Assembly: GCF_000383095.1 (NCBI RefSeq) | Contig: NZ_AORL01000010.1 | Span: 434,001-498,000, forward strand | Direction of reading: 5' to 3' | Length of the DNA: 64,000 bases | Source of the DNA: Sphingomonas sp. PR090111-T3T-6A | GTDB taxonomy: Bacteria > Pseudomonadota > Alphaproteobacteria > Sphingomonadales > Sphingomonadaceae | In this document: positions 31,356-41,190 of the stretch, piece by piece | Layout: every line of letters starts with the position of its first letter | How positions within the stretch are numbered: position 1 is the stretch's first letter | Translations under genes and position numbers: made by a program | Notes under the pieces: model-generated | Told to the model about the DNA's origin: nothing | Databases searched by the model: none | Seen by the model: only the letters and a program-made list of their open reading frames with translations

Positions 31356-31748
31356 ATGGGCCTTCTGAAGAGCATCTTCACCTGGTGGGACGGCGCAGGC
31401 GTCAGCACCAATCTGTTCACCCGCCGCAAGGGCAACCGGATGGGTTCCGACGCGCTCGGTAATATCTATTACCAGGGCGGCACGGACGTGCACGGCAACC
31501 CGCGCCGCTGGGTGATCTATTCCGGTTCCAACGATGCGAGCCGCGTGCCGCCGGAATGGCATGGCTGGCTGCACGGCACGCTGGCCGACACGCCGGACAA
31601 GGCGCTGCCGCCGGCGCGTGCGTGGCAGGGCGCCCCGCAGGCCAACCTCACCGGCACGCGCGAGGCCTATCGCCCCGCCGGTGCGCTGGAAGCGGGCGGC
31701 AAGCGCGCCGCCGCGACTGGCGACTATGAGGCGTGGAGCCCGAACTGA
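31356..31748 (+). CDS. NADH:ubiquinone oxidoreductase subunit NDUFA12
   Basis: 130 residues from ATG 31356 (MGLLKSIFTWWDG). DALGNIYYQGG, RRWVIYSGSNDASRVPPEWH and GWLHGTLADTPD are the NDUFA12/B17.2 signature, a supernumerary complex I subunit shared by mitochondria and alphaproteobacteria. It sits on the matrix/cytoplasmic arm. It is separated from the nuo genes here and is followed three bases later by mlaD. Confidence 0.95.
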   Translation: MGLLKSIFTWWDGAGVSTNLFTRRKGNRMGSDALGNIYYQGGTDVHGNPRRWVIYSGSNDASRVPPEWHGWLHGTLADTPDKALPPARAWQGAPQANLTGTREAYRPAGALEAGGKRAAATGDYEAWSPN

Positions 31749-31751
31749 GCC

Positions 31752-32270
31752 ATGCGTAACCTGCTGAAGGAGCACGGCGCCGAGGCGCTGATCGGTCTGT
31801 TCGTGGTCCTCGTCGCGGTGTGGTTCGCCTACACGTCCTGGCAACGCACCGGCGGCGGGCGGGTGTCCCACGCCATGCAGGTGACGGCGCTGTTCCCGAG
31901 CGCGAGCGGCGTCAATGTCGGCACCGACGTGCGCGTCGCCGGCCTCAAGATCGGCCAGGTCTCCTCGCTGCATCTCGATCCCAAGACCTATCAGGCGGAA
32001 GCCACGCTGGCGCTCGACCCCAATGTGAAGCTGCCGGCCGACAGCAGCGCGGCGATCACGTCCGAAGGGTTCCTCGGCGCCTATTACATCTCGATGATCC
32101 CCGGCGGCGATTCGACGCCGCTCAAGAATGGCGACACGATCCTCGACACGCAGGGCGCGGTGGATTTGATGAGCATGGTGGGCCAGTTCATCAACCGCTC
32201 GGGCAGCGACAGCGGCGCCAAGGGCAGCACGCCCGCGCCGAACACGGCTGCGCCCACGGCCCAGCCGTGA
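31752..32270 (+). CDS. mlaD: MlaD-type phospholipid transport protein
   Basis: 172 residues. An N-terminal membrane anchor (EALIGLFVVLVAVWFAYTSW) precedes one MCE domain: VTALFPSASGVNVGTDVRVA, GLKIGQVSSLHLDPKTYQAE, and ITSEGFLGAYYISMIPGGDS. MlaD forms hexameric rings in the periplasm that pass phospholipids between outer membrane and the MlaFE transporter. mlaE/mlaF are not in the window. It overlaps the DUF2155 gene by four bases (GTGA). Confidence 0.9.
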   Translation: MRNLLKEHGAEALIGLFVVLVAVWFAYTSWQRTGGGRVSHAMQVTALFPSASGVNVGTDVRVAGLKIGQVSSLHLDPKTYQAEATLALDPNVKLPADSSAAITSEGFLGAYYISMIPGGDSTPLKNGDTILDTQGAVDLMSMVGQFINRSGSDSGAKGSTPAPNTAAPTAQP

Positions 32271-32965
32271 CCCGTCGCTTCGCCACTGCGGTCGCGGTCC
32301 TGCTGCTGGGCGGGGTTGCGGCCTGGCAGGGCGTGGAGGCGCTCCAGGAAACCGAATCGCAGAAGCCCGCGCTTCCGCTCGGCAACGCCAGCGACAGCGA
32401 TACCAGCGCCGATACGCCGGCGGCCGACGAGGCCCCCGCCGCCAAGGCGCGCAAGGCGGCGCCCGCCGGAGACAATCAGGCGCTGAGCCGCGAGGAGACG
32501 CCGATGGCGGAGCGCGTGGCGGTGATCGGCCTGCTCAACAAGCGCAACGGCGTCGAGCGCGACCTGACGATGAAGCCCGGCGAGGCGCTGCGCGTCGGTG
32601 ACGTGGTGATCCGCCTGCGCGCCTGCGAGACGACCGCGCCGTGGGAGGCCGAGCCGCTGACCGGCGCCTTCCTCCAGGTGGATACGCAGGGACGCGACAA
32701 TCGCTGGCGGCGGATCTTCTCGGGCTGGCTCTACAAGGAATCGCCGTCGCTCAACGTCGTCGAGCACCCGATCTACGATGTGTGGCCCAAGAGCTGCGCG
32801 ATGAAGCATCCGGAGATCGGCGCGGACACGGTGCTGGCCTCGTCGATCGGCAGCGGCGCGCCGCGCTCGATCGCGAAGAAGTCGCCGGACGATTCGGGCG
32901 GCGCGGCCGAGCCCGCCGCGGCGGCGACGCCGGCCCCGAGCGCGGAATCCAACAGCGCGCGATAA
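32267..32965 (+). CDS. DUF2155 secreted protein
   Basis: 232 residues from GTG 32267, overlapping the mlaD stop. A signal-like N-terminus ([19 protein letters not shown]) and an Ala/Glu-rich linker lead to the DUF2155 domain: [39 protein letters not shown] and [20 protein letters not shown], ending YDVWPKSC. It is periplasmic and of unknown function. The last 55 codons are low-complexity and overlap the convergent aat gene by 193 bases. Confidence 0.88.
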   Translation: MTRRFATAVAVLLLGGVAAWQGVEALQETESQKPALPLGNASDSDTSADTPAADEAPAAKARKAAPAGDNQALSREETPMAERVAVIGLLNKRNGVERDLTMKPGEALRVGDVVIRLRACETTAPWEAEPLTGAFLQVDTQGRDNRWRRIFSGWLYKESPSLNVVEHPIYDVWPKSCAMKHPEIGADTVLASSIGSGAPRSIAKKSPDDSGGAAEPAAAATPAPSAESNSAR

Positions 32966-33546
32966 TCCGCCCGGCCGATCTCGATCGCGCCCAGCGTGGC
33001 GAGGTGATCGGTGATGAACTGGCAGTCGAGCAGGCGATAGCCGCCCACCCGGAGCCGCGCGACCAGATGCGCCAGCGCCACCTTGGAGGCGTCGGTCGCC
33101 CGGCTGAACATGCTCTCGCCGAAATAGGCGCGGCCGAGCGTCACGCCATAGAGCCCGCCGACGAGATCGCCGCCGACGTCGCCCTGCCGCCAGACCTCGA
33201 TCGAATGGGCGTGGCCGTGGCGGTGGAGCAGGCCATAGGCCTCCTCGATCTGGCCGTTGATCCAGGTTTCCGGTCGATCTGCCGTCGCCCGCGCGCAGGC
33301 GGCGACGACGCGCTCGAAGGCGAGGTCCGCCGTCACCGCGAACCGGTCCGAGCGCAGCGTCTTGCGCAGCGAGTGGGAGAGGTGGAAGCCGTCGAGCGGC
33401 AGGATGCCGCGCTTCTTGGGCTCGACCCAGAAGATGTCGGCGGCATCGCGGCTGTCGGCCATGGGGAAGACCCCGACCGAATAGGCGCGCAGCAGCAGAT
33501 CGGGATCGATCGGCTCGGCCGCCGCCCTGCGCCCGCGCCCGAGCAT
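32773..33546 (-). CDS. aat: Leucyl/phenylalanyl-tRNA-protein transferase
   Basis: 257 residues. Aat adds Leu or Phe to N-terminal Lys/Arg of proteins, marking them for ClpS/Clp[55 protein letters not shown] and [20 protein letters not shown] are the family core, and [17 protein letters not shown] follows. The family usually ends near the next 20 residues; here a poorly conserved extension of about 50 residues runs over the 3' end of the DUF2155 gene. Confidence 0.93.
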   Translation of the reverse strand: MLGRGRRAAAEPIDPDLLLRAYSVGVFPMADSRDAADIFWVEPKKRGILPLDGFHLSHSLRKTLRSDRFAVTADLAFERVVAACARATADRPETWINGQIEEAYGLLHRHGHAHSIEVWRQGDVGGDLVGGLYGVTLGRAYFGESMFSRATDASKVALAHLVARLRVGGYRLLDCQFITDHLATLGAIEIGRADYRALLDSALGAGVAAAAGSAAPPESSGDFFAIERGAPLPIDEASTVSAPISGCFIAQLLGHTS

Positions 33547-33657
33547 CAGGCCCGCCGCCGCCGAAGGCGGTGACGAAGGCGGACATTCGGAGCCTGAATC
33601 GTCATGGCCCCTTCTTTATCCCCGTCCGCCCCGGCGGCTGCAAGCGGGATTGCGGAA

Positions 33658-33674
33658 AACGAATCCGATTCGTT
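33658..33674 (-). terminator. Weak terminator at the end of arsC
   Basis: AACGAATC and GATTCGTT are inverted copies with a one-base loop, followed on the minus strand by TTCC after TTTT overlap. It sits on the arsC stop codon. Short and AT-rich, so only a candidate. Confidence 0.35.
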
Positions 33675-34011
33675 ACAGAATGTCGCGGACCCGTTCTTGC
33701 GGGCGGCAGAGGCGGACGCCCTTTTCGGTTTCCACCAGCGGGCGCTCGATCAGGATCGGATCGCTGAGCATCGCGTCGAGGATCGTCGCGTCGTCGGCGT
33801 CGCGGATGTCGCGCGCGGCCTCTTCCTTGGCGCGCAGGCCCTCGCGGACGGTGAGGCCGGCGCGGGCATAGAGATCCAGCAGCTTTTCGCGGCTCGGCGG
33901 GGTCTTGAGATATTCGATCACCTCGACCTCGATGCCCGGCGTCTCCTCAAGGATAGCCAGCGTCTTGCGCGAGGTGGAGCAGCGGGGATTGTGCCAGATG
34001 GTGGCCTTCAT
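33673..34011 (-). CDS. arsC: Arsenate reductase (glutaredoxin-dependent) family protein
   Basis: 112 residues. IWHNPRCSTSRKTLAILEE carries the active Cys of ArsC, and the later LIERPLVETEKGVRLCRP has the conserved Arg-Pro loop. The length matches the family. It would reduce arsenate with glutaredoxin, but no arsenite exporter or ArsR is nearby, so a general thiol reductase role is possible. Its ATG overlaps the stop of the secreted protein gene (ATGA), as the end of the aroQ-accBC chain. Confidence 0.85.
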   Translation of the reverse strand: MKATIWHNPRCSTSRKTLAILEETPGIEVEVIEYLKTPPSREKLLDLYARAGLTVREGLRAKEEAARDIRDADDATILDAMLSDPILIERPLVETEKGVRLCRPQERVRDIL

Positions 34012-34520
34012 TGTCCGTCTTTCGTCTTGCGCCACGCGGCCAGCGCATCGGTATATTCGTGCGAGGCCTTAAGCTGCGGCAGATAGGTGATGGGGCGCTT
34101 GCTCTTCCAGGGCAGGCCGATGCCGCTCAGCGTGCCGCGCGCGCCGCAATAGACGGAGCAGCTCCCGCCATCATCGTCGATGCCGAGCTTGGTGCCAGCG
34201 TGCGTCAGGGAGAGGTGGCATTTGCCTTCGGCGACCCCGTCAGCCGGCTCATGATAGACGAGCGCCTTGCCCTCGGCCGTGGCGATGCCCGAGAGCCCGC
34301 ACTGGTGGCCGTTGTAGAATTCGAGCGAGAGCTGCACGAAAGCGTGGGTCGCGTCGACGGGGACGACCTCGACGATATTGTCCGCCCAGTAGGTGCTGCC
34401 GTCGACCATACCGTTCAGGAAATGCTCGCTGTAGCGGCCGGAAAGCTGCGAGACCGGCGAGGAAGCGGGGGCGGCCGCCCCGAGGCAGAATACTGCCATC
34501 AGGGCGACCGCCCGGCGCAT
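34008..34520 (-). CDS. Secreted protein of unknown function
   Basis: 170 residues from ATG 34520, whose first base is the last base of the accC stop (TGATG). A signal peptide is clear (RRAVALMAVFCLGAAAPASS). The mature part has SGRYSEHFLNGMVDGSTYWA, FVQLSLEFYNGHQCGLSGIA and four or more Cys in HQCGLS, GKCHLS, SCSVYCG that may form disulfides. No family is recognised. It is coupled to accC upstream and arsC downstream. Confidence 0.75.
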   Translation of the reverse strand: MRRAVALMAVFCLGAAAPASSPVSQLSGRYSEHFLNGMVDGSTYWADNIVEVVPVDATHAFVQLSLEFYNGHQCGLSGIATAEGKALVYHEPADGVAEGKCHLSLTHAGTKLGIDDDGGSCSVYCGARGTLSGIGLPWKSKRPITYLPQLKASHEYTDALAAWRKTKDGQ

Positions 34521-35869
34521 CAGGCGTCCTGGCTCGCGAGCCACTGCTCCAGCCACTTGATGGTGTATTCACCCTGCTGGAACTCGGGATCGTCGAGCAG
34601 CGCCTTGTGGAGCGGGATCGTGGTGGTCACACCATCGATCACGAACTCCTCCAGCGCCCGGCGCAGACGCTTGAGCGCGCCTTCGCGGGTGTGGCCCCAG
34701 ACGATCAGCTTGGCGATCATCGAGTCATAGTAAGGCGGCACACGGTAGCCCGCGTAGAGCCCGCTATCGACGCGGACGTTCATGCCGCCCGGCGCGTGAT
34801 AGCCCTTCACCAGACCCGGCGAGGGGGCGAAGGTGCGCGGATGCTCGGCGTTGATGCGGCATTCGATCGCATGGCCACGGAACTCGACATCCTCCTGACG
34901 CAGGGTCAGCGGGTGCCCTTCCGCGATGCGGATCTGCTCGCGGACGAGATCGAGGCCGGTGATCGCCTCGGTCACCGGATGCTCCACCTGAAGGCGGGTG
35001 TTCATCTCGATGAAGTAGAAGCGCTCGTCCTCGTAGAGGAACTCGATCGTGCCCGCGCCGCGATAGCCCATGTCGGCCATCGCCTTGGCGACGATGCCGC
35101 CCATGTCCGCCCGCTGGGCCGCCGAGATGACGGGCGAGGGGGCTTCTTCCAGCACCTTCTGGTGGCGGCGCTGGAGCGAGCAGTCGCGCTCGCCCAGATG
35201 GATCGCGTTGCCGTTGCCGTCACCGAAGATCTGGAACTCGATGTGGCGCGGATCGGAGAGATATTTCTCCATGTAGACGGTGGCGTCGCCGAACGCCGCC
35301 TTCGCCTCGGAGCCCGCCTGCTGCATCAGCGTTTCGAGCTGGCTCTCTTCCGGAACGACCTTCATGCCGCGCCCGCCGCCGCCGGAAGCGGCCTTGATGA
35401 GCACGGGATAGCCGATCTCGGCCGCGATCCGCTTGGCTTCCTCGACCGAGGTCAGCGGGCCGGGCGAACCCGGCACCAGCGGCAGGCCGAGCTTCGCGGC
35501 GGTGGTCTTCGCCTCGATCTTGTCGCCCATGATGCGGATATGCTCGGGCTTCGGCCCGATGAAGATCAGGTCGTGCGCTTCCACGATCTCGGCGAACTGC
35601 GCGTTCTCCGAGAGGAAGCCATAGCCCGGATGGATCGCGTCCGCGCCCGAGATCTCGGCCGCCGCGATGATGTTCGGGATGTTGAGATAGCTCTCGCCCG
35701 CCGGGGGCGGCCCGATGCAGACGGCATGATCCGCGAGGCGGACATGCATCGCGTCCGCATCGGCGGTCGAGTGCACGGCCACCGTCTCGATGCCCATCTC
35801 ATGGCAGGCGCGGTGGATGCGGAGCGCGATCTCGCCGCGGTTCGCGATCAGGACTTTCTGGATGGCCAC
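34520..35869 (-). CDS. accC: Acetyl-CoA carboxylase biotin carboxylase subunit
   Basis: 449 residues starting at GTG 35869. It carboxylates biotin on AccB with ATP and bicarbonate, the first step of malonyl-CoA synthesis. [20 protein letters not shown] opens the fold, [14 protein letters not shown] is the ATP-grasp glycine loop, and [39 protein letters not shown] and [20 protein letters not shown] are the catalytic segments. It follows accB by six bases. Confidence 0.98.
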   Translation of the reverse strand: MAIQKVLIANRGEIALRIHRACHEMGIETVAVHSTADADAMHVRLADHAVCIGPPPAGESYLNIPNIIAAAEISGADAIHPGYGFLSENAQFAEIVEAHDLIFIGPKPEHIRIMGDKIEAKTTAAKLGLPLVPGSPGPLTSVEEAKRIAAEIGYPVLIKAASGGGGRGMKVVPEESQLETLMQQAGSEAKAAFGDATVYMEKYLSDPRHIEFQIFGDGNGNAIHLGERDCSLQRRHQKVLEEAPSPVISAAQRADMGGIVAKAMADMGYRGAGTIEFLYEDERFYFIEMNTRLQVEHPVTEAITGLDLVREQIRIAEGHPLTLRQEDVEFRGHAIECRINAEHPRTFAPSPGLVKGYHAPGGMNVRVDSGLYAGYRVPPYYDSMIAKLIVWGHTREGALKRLRRALEEFVIDGVTTTIPLHKALLDDPEFQQGEYTIKWLEQWLASQDA

Positions 35870-35875
35870 GGGGGC

Positions 35876-36376
35876 TTACTCGACGATGACGAGCGGCTGG
35901 TCGAACTCGACCGGCTGGCCGTTCTCGACCAGCACCTGCACGACCTTGCCGCCCTTGGGCGCGACGATCGGGTTCATCACCTTCATCGCCTCGACGATGA
36001 GGAGCGTCTCGCCCGCGGAAACCTGCTTGCCGGCGGCGATGAACGGCGCGGCGCCCGGCTCGGCGGCGAGATAGGCGGTGCCCACCATCGGCGACTTGAC
36101 GGTGCCCGGATGGTCACCGGCCGGCGCGGCGGCGGGAGCGGCCGCCACCGGAACGGCAGCGGGCGCCGGCGCGGCGGCGACCGCAGCGGCAGGCGCCATC
36201 GCGACCGCCGGGGCGGCGGCCATCGACACGGTGCGCGCGACGCGGATGCGGCGATCGCCGTCCTGCACCTCGATCTCGGTCAGGCGGGTGGCGTCGAGCA
36301 GCTCGGCGAGCTGGCGGACCAGCCCGGCGTCGACCTGCATCGCGGCGCCGTTCGCGCCCTCGGGAGTATCGGCCAT
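35876..36376 (-). CDS. accB: Biotin carboxyl carrier protein of acetyl-CoA carboxylase
   Basis: 166 residues. An N-terminal helical part ([20 protein letters not shown]) is joined by an Ala/Pro-rich linker to the biotinyl domain. The biotinylated Lys is in [29 protein letters not shown] is the conserved domain start. It is upstream of accC and downstream of aroQ, a common order in alphaproteobacteria. Confidence 0.97.
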   Translation of the reverse strand: MADTPEGANGAAMQVDAGLVRQLAELLDATRLTEIEVQDGDRRIRVARTVSMAAAPAVAMAPAAAVAAAPAPAAVPVAAAPAAAPAGDHPGTVKSPMVGTAYLAAEPGAAPFIAAGKQVSAGETLLIVEAMKVMNPIVAPKGGKVVQVLVENGQPVEFDQPLVIVE

Positions 36377-36446
36377 GAAATCGACCCTTTCTTGTTCTGC
36401 GAATATTTTGAGATGTGTTTTGTTCTGTTCCTACGGCCGCTCCCTG

Positions 36447-36881
36447 TCAGAGCTTGGCGGCCGCGTCCAGCGCGAGGAGATACGACAATGCGCCAAAACC
36501 TGCCACCGTCCCCTTTGCGGCTCGTCCGATAAAGCTCGTGTGGCGGAAGTCCTCGCGGGTGTGCGGGTTGGAGAGATGCACCTCGATGACAGGCACCTTC
36601 ACCGCCTTGATCGCATCATGGATGGCGACGGAGGTATGGGTGAAGCCGCCCGCGTTCAACAGCACCGCCTTCGCGCCGACCGCGTTGGCCTCCTGAATCC
36701 AGTCGATCAGATGGCCTTCATGGTTGGACTGGCGGATATCCACCTCCAGACCCAGCTCACGGGCGCGGTCGTCGAGCATGTTGGAGATGTCGTCCAGCGT
36801 GTCGGAGCCGTAGATCTCCGGCTCGCGCAGGCCCAGCATGTTGAGATTGGGGCCGTTCAGCACGAACACGGTATCGGCCAT
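36447..36881 (-). CDS. aroQ: Type II 3-dehydroquinate dehydratase
   Basis: 144 residues from ATG 36881 with GGGAG five bases upstream; the frame continues far upstream as an artefact. [20 protein letters not shown] has the catalytic Tyr loop, [16 protein letters not shown] the second motif, and [16 protein letters not shown] plus [20 protein letters not shown] the substrate pocket. It converts 3-dehydroquinate to 3-dehydroshikimate. It is first in a minus-strand chain aroQ-accB-accC, divergent from thiSG. Confidence 0.97.
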   Translation of the reverse strand: MADTVFVLNGPNLNMLGLREPEIYGSDTLDDISNMLDDRARELGLEVDIRQSNHEGHLIDWIQEANAVGAKAVLLNAGGFTHTSVAIHDAIKAVKVPVIEVHLSNPHTREDFRHTSFIGRAAKGTVAGFGALSYLLALDAAAKL

Positions 36882-36968
36882 CTGTCTCCCTTTCGGTTGC
36901 GGCGCGGTGGGCGCGGTCCCTATATGCGCGGGACATTCCCTAACCGCTCTGCGTGGAAAACAACACTC

Positions 36969-37973
36969 ATGCACTCTGACGGCACCATCTCCATCCGCGT
37001 CAATGGCGAGCATCGCCGCATCCGCGACGGGCTGACGCTCGCCGAACTCGCGTCCGAGCTGGGGCTGGAGCCCGCCAAGGTCGCCGTGGAGCGCAATCTG
37101 GAAGTGGTGCCGCGCTCGACGCTCGCCTCGGTGAAGGTCGAGGATGGCGACGAGCTGGAGATCGTCCACTTCGTCGGTGGTGGCGATCATGCCACGCCGG
37201 TGATGGACGATAGCTGGACGGTGGCGGGCCGGACCTTCCGCTCGCGCCTGATCGTGGGCACCGGCAAATATAAGGATTTCGAGCAGAACGCCGCCGCGCT
37301 GGAAGCGTCTGGCGCGGAGATCGTCACCGTCGCGGTGCGCCGCGTGAACGTCAGCGATCCCAAGGCGCCGATGCTGACCGACTATATCGATCCCAAGCGC
37401 ATCACCTATCTGCCGAACACGGCGGGCTGCTTCAACGCCGAGGAGGCGATCCGCACGCTGCGTCTGGCGCGCGAGGCGGGCGGCTGGGATCTGGTGAAGC
37501 TCGAAGTGCTGGGCGAGGCGCGTACCCTCTATCCCGACATGGTGGAGACGCTGCGGGCGACCGAGGTGCTGGCCAAGGAGGGCTTCAAGCCGATGGTCTA
37601 TTGCGTCGACGATCCCATCGCCGCGAAGAGGCTGGAGGATGCGGGCGCGGTCGCGATCATGCCTTTGGGCGCGCCGATCGGCTCGGGCCTCGGCATCCAG
37701 AACCGCGTGACCATCCGCCTGATCGTCGAGGGTGCGAAGGTGCCGGTGATCGTCGATGCCGGCGTCGGCACGGCGTCGGACGCCGCGATCGCGATGGAGC
37801 TGGGCTGCGACGGCGTGCTGATGAACACCGCCATCGCCGAGGCGAAAGACCCGATCCTGATGGCCGCCGCGATGAAGGCGGCGGTGGAGGGCGGCCGCCT
37901 CTCCTATCGCGCCGGGCGCATGGGCATCCGCCGCTATGCCGATCCGTCGAGCCCGCTCGCCGGGCTGATCTGA
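36969..37973 (+). CDS. thiG: Fused sulfur carrier ThiS and thiazole synthase ThiG
   Basis: 334 residues from ATG 36969. Residues 1-72 are ThiS-like (ubiquitin fold, [20 protein letters not shown], ending HFVGGG). After a short linker, ThiG runs from about residue 83: [20 protein letters not shown], the Schiff-base Lys in [32 protein letters not shown] and the phosphate-binding [20 protein letters not shown]. Together they build thiazole phosphate for thiamine. Sulfur transfer needs a free C-terminal Gly on ThiS, which the fusion hides, so processing or a changed mechanism is implied. No other thi genes and no TPP riboswitch were seen. Confidence 0.93.
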   Translation: MHSDGTISIRVNGEHRRIRDGLTLAELASELGLEPAKVAVERNLEVVPRSTLASVKVEDGDELEIVHFVGGGDHATPVMDDSWTVAGRTFRSRLIVGTGKYKDFEQNAAALEASGAEIVTVAVRRVNVSDPKAPMLTDYIDPKRITYLPNTAGCFNAEEAIRTLRLAREAGGWDLVKLEVLGEARTLYPDMVETLRATEVLAKEGFKPMVYCVDDPIAAKRLEDAGAVAIMPLGAPIGSGLGIQNRVTIRLIVEGAKVPVIVDAGVGTASDAAIAMELGCDGVLMNTAIAEAKDPILMAAAMKAAVEGGRLSYRAGRMGIRRYADPSSPLAGLI

Positions 37974-38047
37974 GGAACCTCGGCCTCCGTCCGCCCGTTC
38001 TTTCCCTCGAAGCGGTTGATAATGGCCGCGTTTCGAGGAGAGATCGC

Positions 38048-38239
38048 ATGGGTGAGTTCACCGACAAGATCAAAGGCGTCGCCAACGAGCTGACCGGCAA
38101 GGCCAAGCAGGCGGTCGGTCGCGAAGGCGACGACCCGAAGCTGGAGGCCGAGGGCGCCGGTCAGGAGGCGCGCGGCCATATCCAGCAGGCGGTCGGCAAC
38201 GCCAAGGGCAAGGTGAAGGACGCGATCGACAAGCTCTGA
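38048..38239 (+). CDS. CsbD family stress protein
   Basis: 63 residues. DKIKGVANELTGKAKQAVGR and HIQQAVGNAKGKVKDAIDKL are typical of CsbD-like proteins, small charged proteins induced by general stress in many bacteria; the molecular role is unknown. GAGGAG lies seven bases before the ATG. A terminator follows. Confidence 0.9.
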   Translation: MGEFTDKIKGVANELTGKAKQAVGREGDDPKLEAEGAGQEARGHIQQAVGNAKGKVKDAIDKL

Positions 38240-38260
38240 ATCGCGCTTCGCCGATACAGG

Positions 38261-38297
38261 AAAGGGCGCCGCCACGATGGTGACGGCGCCCTTTTCT
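38261..38297. terminator. Bidirectional terminator between csbD and the Tyr/Pro-rich gene
   Basis: GGGCGCCG pairs with CGGCGCCC, flanked by AAA on the left and TTTTCTT on the right. It serves csbD on the plus strand and, more weakly, the convergent minus-strand gene. Confidence 0.88.
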
Positions 38298-38316
38298 TGT
38301 GGACCCTGTTCCGCGC

Positions 38317-38646
38317 TTACCAGCCGTAATAGCCGTAGGCGGGCGGCGGGGGAGGCGGCGGCGGGGCGTAATAGCCGTAGCCATAGACCGCGGGCGGCGG
38401 CGGGGGCGGCGGGGCATAATAGCCGCCATAATAGGCCGGGCCGCGATCCGATGACGCGATCGCCGCGCCGACACCCAGACCCAGCAGACCGGCGGCGACC
38501 GCCGTGCCGGTGCTCACACCGCCACGATGCCAACCACCATGATATCCATAACCGCCATGATAGCGCGCCTCGGCGGGCGCGGCCGCGGCGACCGTGGCGC
38601 CGGCGAGCAAGCTCGCCGCGACGATGCCCTTGATGACACTCCGCAT
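38317..38646 (-). CDS. Secreted Gly/Tyr/Pro-rich protein
   Basis: 109 residues. A signal peptide ([20 protein letters not shown] ending AAAPAEA) is followed by a Gly/His/Tyr-rich part, a short hydrophobic stretch ([20 protein letters not shown]) and two tandem [10 protein letters not shown] blocks ending YGYYGW. Such proteins are common in sphingomonad and rhizobial envelopes and have no assigned function. It lies downstream of the ThDP enzyme gene on the same strand. Confidence 0.75.
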   Translation of the reverse strand: MRSVIKGIVAASLLAGATVAAAAPAEARYHGGYGYHGGWHRGGVSTGTAVAAGLLGLGVGAAIASSDRGPAYYGGYYAPPPPPPPAVYGYGYYAPPPPPPPPAYGYYGW

Positions 38647-38730
38647 CGAAAATCTCCGTCCTGTTCCGCGATCCGCGACCGCAAGAGAGGATTTAGGCGA
38701 TTCGTCCTGAATGACGGTGGAATGCGTCTG

Positions 38731-40383
38731 TTATCGCCTGTTCATCCCGCTCAGCGTCGCGGCCGGGGTGATCTGCTCGATGTCGGTACGCAGATGGAGC
38801 AGCGCAAGGCCCGGCTGTTCGAGCGCGCGGGCGAGGGCGGGGGCGAAGTCCTCCGTCCGGTCCACCGTCTCCGCCCAGCCGCCATAGGCGCGGGCGAGGG
38901 CCGCGAAATCCGGGTTGGCGAGGCGCGTGCCGGAGACGCGGCCGGGATATTCGCGCTCCTGATGCATCCGGATGGTGCCGTAATTGCCGTTGTCGACCAC
39001 GATCACCAGCAGGCGCGCGCCCTGCGCCACGGCGGTGGCCAGCTCCTGCCCGTTCATCAGGAAGCAGCCGTCGCCCGCCAGCGCCACCACGCGCTGCTCC
39101 GGCCTGCGGAGCGCCGCGGCGACGCCCGCCGGGATGCCATAGCCCATGGAGCCGTTGGTGGGCGCGAGCTGGGTGCCGCGCTTGCCGTAGCGCCAGTAGC
39201 GGTGCCACCAGCCCGAATAATTGCCGGCGCCGTTGCAGATGATCGTGTCCGCCGGCATCGCCTCGCGCATCACGCCCACGCAGGGGCCGAGATCGAGCGC
39301 TACATCCTCGCGGGGCTTGGGCGTATTCCACTCCAGCCACTCGGCATGGGCCTCGGCGCCGTCCTTGAAGGACAGGATGTCATGTTCCCAATCCGCCATC
39401 GTCTCGGCGAACTCGGGCATGTCGGCGCAGATCGGCAGGTCGGTGCGGTAGACCGACTGAAGCTCGTTCGGGTCCGGGTGGACATGGACGAGGATCTGGT
39501 CCGGGTGATCGGGCGTGATGAGCGTGTAGCCGTCGGTGGTCGCCTCGCCGAGGCGCGGGCCGACGACGAGCAGCAGGTCCGCCGCCTTCACCCGCTCGAT
39601 CAGCCTGGGGTTGGGGCCATAGCCGAGATTGCCGGCATAGACGGGCGAGCCGGACAGGATCGCATCCTGCCGGCGGAAGGCGGTGGCGACGGGCAGGCCG
39701 ATCCCTTCCGCGAACTGCGCGAAATAATGCGCCGCGCGATCGTCCCAGTCCGCGCCGCCGACGATGGCGAGCGGGGCGGCGGCATCCTTGAGGAGCTGGA
39801 CCAGCGTGCCCAGCGCCTCGCAACAAGGCGGCTGGACCGGACGCGCCACGCTGGGCCGGTCGATCGCCTCGACCTCGTCGATCAGCATGTCCTCCGGCAG
39901 CGCCAGCACCACCGGGCCGGGGCGGCCCGACATCGCCACCGCATAGGCACGCGCGACATATTCGGGGATGCGGCGCGCATCGTCGATCTTCGCCGCCCAC
40001 TTGGCGAGCGGTGCGAACATCGCGGGGAAATCGACCTCCTGAAAGCCCTCGCGATCCTTCGCCTCGCGGGCGACGTCGCCGATGAAGAGGATCATCGGGG
40101 TCGAATCCTGCATGGCGGTGTGGACGCCGACCGTGGCGTTGGTCGCCCCCGGTCCGCGCGTCACGAAGCAGACGCCGGGCTTGCCGGTGAGCTTGCCGTC
40201 CGCCTCGGCCATGTACGCCGCGCCGCCTTCCTGACGGCACACCACAAGGTCGATCCCCGGCGAATCGTGCAGCGCGTCGAGCACCGCCAGATAGGATTCT
40301 CCGGGAACGCAGAAGATGCGATCGCACCCCTGCGCGACGAGTTGGTCGACGAGAATGCGGCCACCGGTGCGATTGCTGGTCAT
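38731..40383 (-). CDS. Thiamine-diphosphate-dependent enzyme, acetolactate-synthase-like
   Basis: 550 residues from ATG 40383. The N-terminal PYR domain has the catalytic Glu in [38 protein letters not shown] is the family loop. The C-terminal ThDP-binding motif runs from [20 protein letters not shown] to [10 protein letters not shown]. It is typical of the generic ThDP-binding decarboxylase/lyase group; without the residues that define acetohydroxyacid synthase, the substrate is open. It is divergent from the CoA-transferase operon, 96 bases away. Confidence 0.85.
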   Translation of the reverse strand: MTSNRTGGRILVDQLVAQGCDRIFCVPGESYLAVLDALHDSPGIDLVVCRQEGGAAYMAEADGKLTGKPGVCFVTRGPGATNATVGVHTAMQDSTPMILFIGDVAREAKDREGFQEVDFPAMFAPLAKWAAKIDDARRIPEYVARAYAVAMSGRPGPVVLALPEDMLIDEVEAIDRPSVARPVQPPCCEALGTLVQLLKDAAAPLAIVGGADWDDRAAHYFAQFAEGIGLPVATAFRRQDAILSGSPVYAGNLGYGPNPRLIERVKAADLLLVVGPRLGEATTDGYTLITPDHPDQILVHVHPDPNELQSVYRTDLPICADMPEFAETMADWEHDILSFKDGAEAHAEWLEWNTPKPREDVALDLGPCVGVMREAMPADTIICNGAGNYSGWWHRYWRYGKRGTQLAPTNGSMGYGIPAGVAAALRRPEQRVVALAGDGCFLMNGQELATAVAQGARLLVIVVDNGNYGTIRMHQEREYPGRVSGTRLANPDFAALARAYGGWAETVDRTEDFAPALARALEQPGLALLHLRTDIEQITPAATLSGMNRR

Positions 40384-40479
40384 GCACGACCGCTTAAGCC
40401 CAACGCACGCGCGATGCCAGCTTCCGCTTGGTCTCCGAGGCTGATAGTCGGGCCGGCGACAGTTCAGGAGAAGGACGGC

Positions 40480-41190
40480 ATGGCGAGCAAGATCTACGCG
40501 GATGCGGCTTCGGCGCTGGAGGGCCTGCTGTTCGACGGCATGACCATCGCGTCCGGCGGATTCGGCCTCTGCGGCCTGCCCGAGCGCCTGCTCGATGCGA
40601 TCCGCGACGCGGGCACCAGGAACCTCACCTTCGTCTCGAACAATGCCGGCATCGACGGGCAGGGCATCGGCAAGCTGCTGCGCACCAAGCAGGTCCGCAA
40701 GATGATCTCCTCCTATGTGGGCGAGAACAAGGAGTTCGAGCGCCAGTTTCTCGCCGGCGAGCTGGAGGTGGAGTTCACGCCGCAGGGCACGCTGGCCGAA
40801 CGGCTGCGCGCGGGCGGTGCTGGCATCCCCGGCTTCTACACCAAGACGGGCGTCGGCACGCTGGTGGCCGAGGGCAAGGAAGTGAAGCAGTTCGACGGCG
40901 AGGACTATATCCTCGAACGCGGCATCCGCGCCGACCTCTCGATCATCAAGGGCTGGAAGGCGGACGAGGCGGGCAACCTGATCTTCCGCAAGACCGCGCG
41001 CAACTTCAACGCGCCGGCCGCGACCTCGGGCAGGATCTGCGTCGCCGAGGTGGAGGAGATCGTCCCCGTCGGCACCTTCGATCCCGACGCCATCCACCTG
41101 CCCGGCATCTATGTGAAGCGCCTGATCCTCGGCGCGCCCTACGAGAAGATGATCGAGTTCCGCACCACGCGTCCGCGCGAGGCCGCGTGA
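40480..41190 (+). CDS. scoA: 3-oxoacid CoA-transferase subunit A
   Basis: 236 residues. [20 protein letters not shown] and [16 protein letters not shown] are the family I CoA-transferase alpha motifs, and [20 protein letters not shown] plus [10 protein letters not shown] follow. It moves CoA between succinyl-CoA and acetoacetate with ScoB, allowing ketone-body or acetoacetate use. AGGAGAAGG precedes the ATG. The partner scoB is not adjacent: a phosphatase gene lies between, overlapping both. Confidence 0.95.
   Translation: MASKIYADAASALEGLLFDGMTIASGGFGLCGLPERLLDAIRDAGTRNLTFVSNNAGIDGQGIGKLLRTKQVRKMISSYVGENKEFERQFLAGELEVEFTPQGTLAERLRAGGAGIPGFYTKTGVGTLVAEGKEVKQFDGEDYILERGIRADLSIIKGWKADEAGNLIFRKTARNFNAPAATSGRICVAEVEEIVPVGTFDPDAIHLPGIYVKRLILGAPYEKMIEFRTTRPREAA

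Noticed and set aside
36882-36968. TPP riboswitch before thiSG
   Set aside because: The spacer is only 87 bases and none of the conserved THI-box elements were seen.
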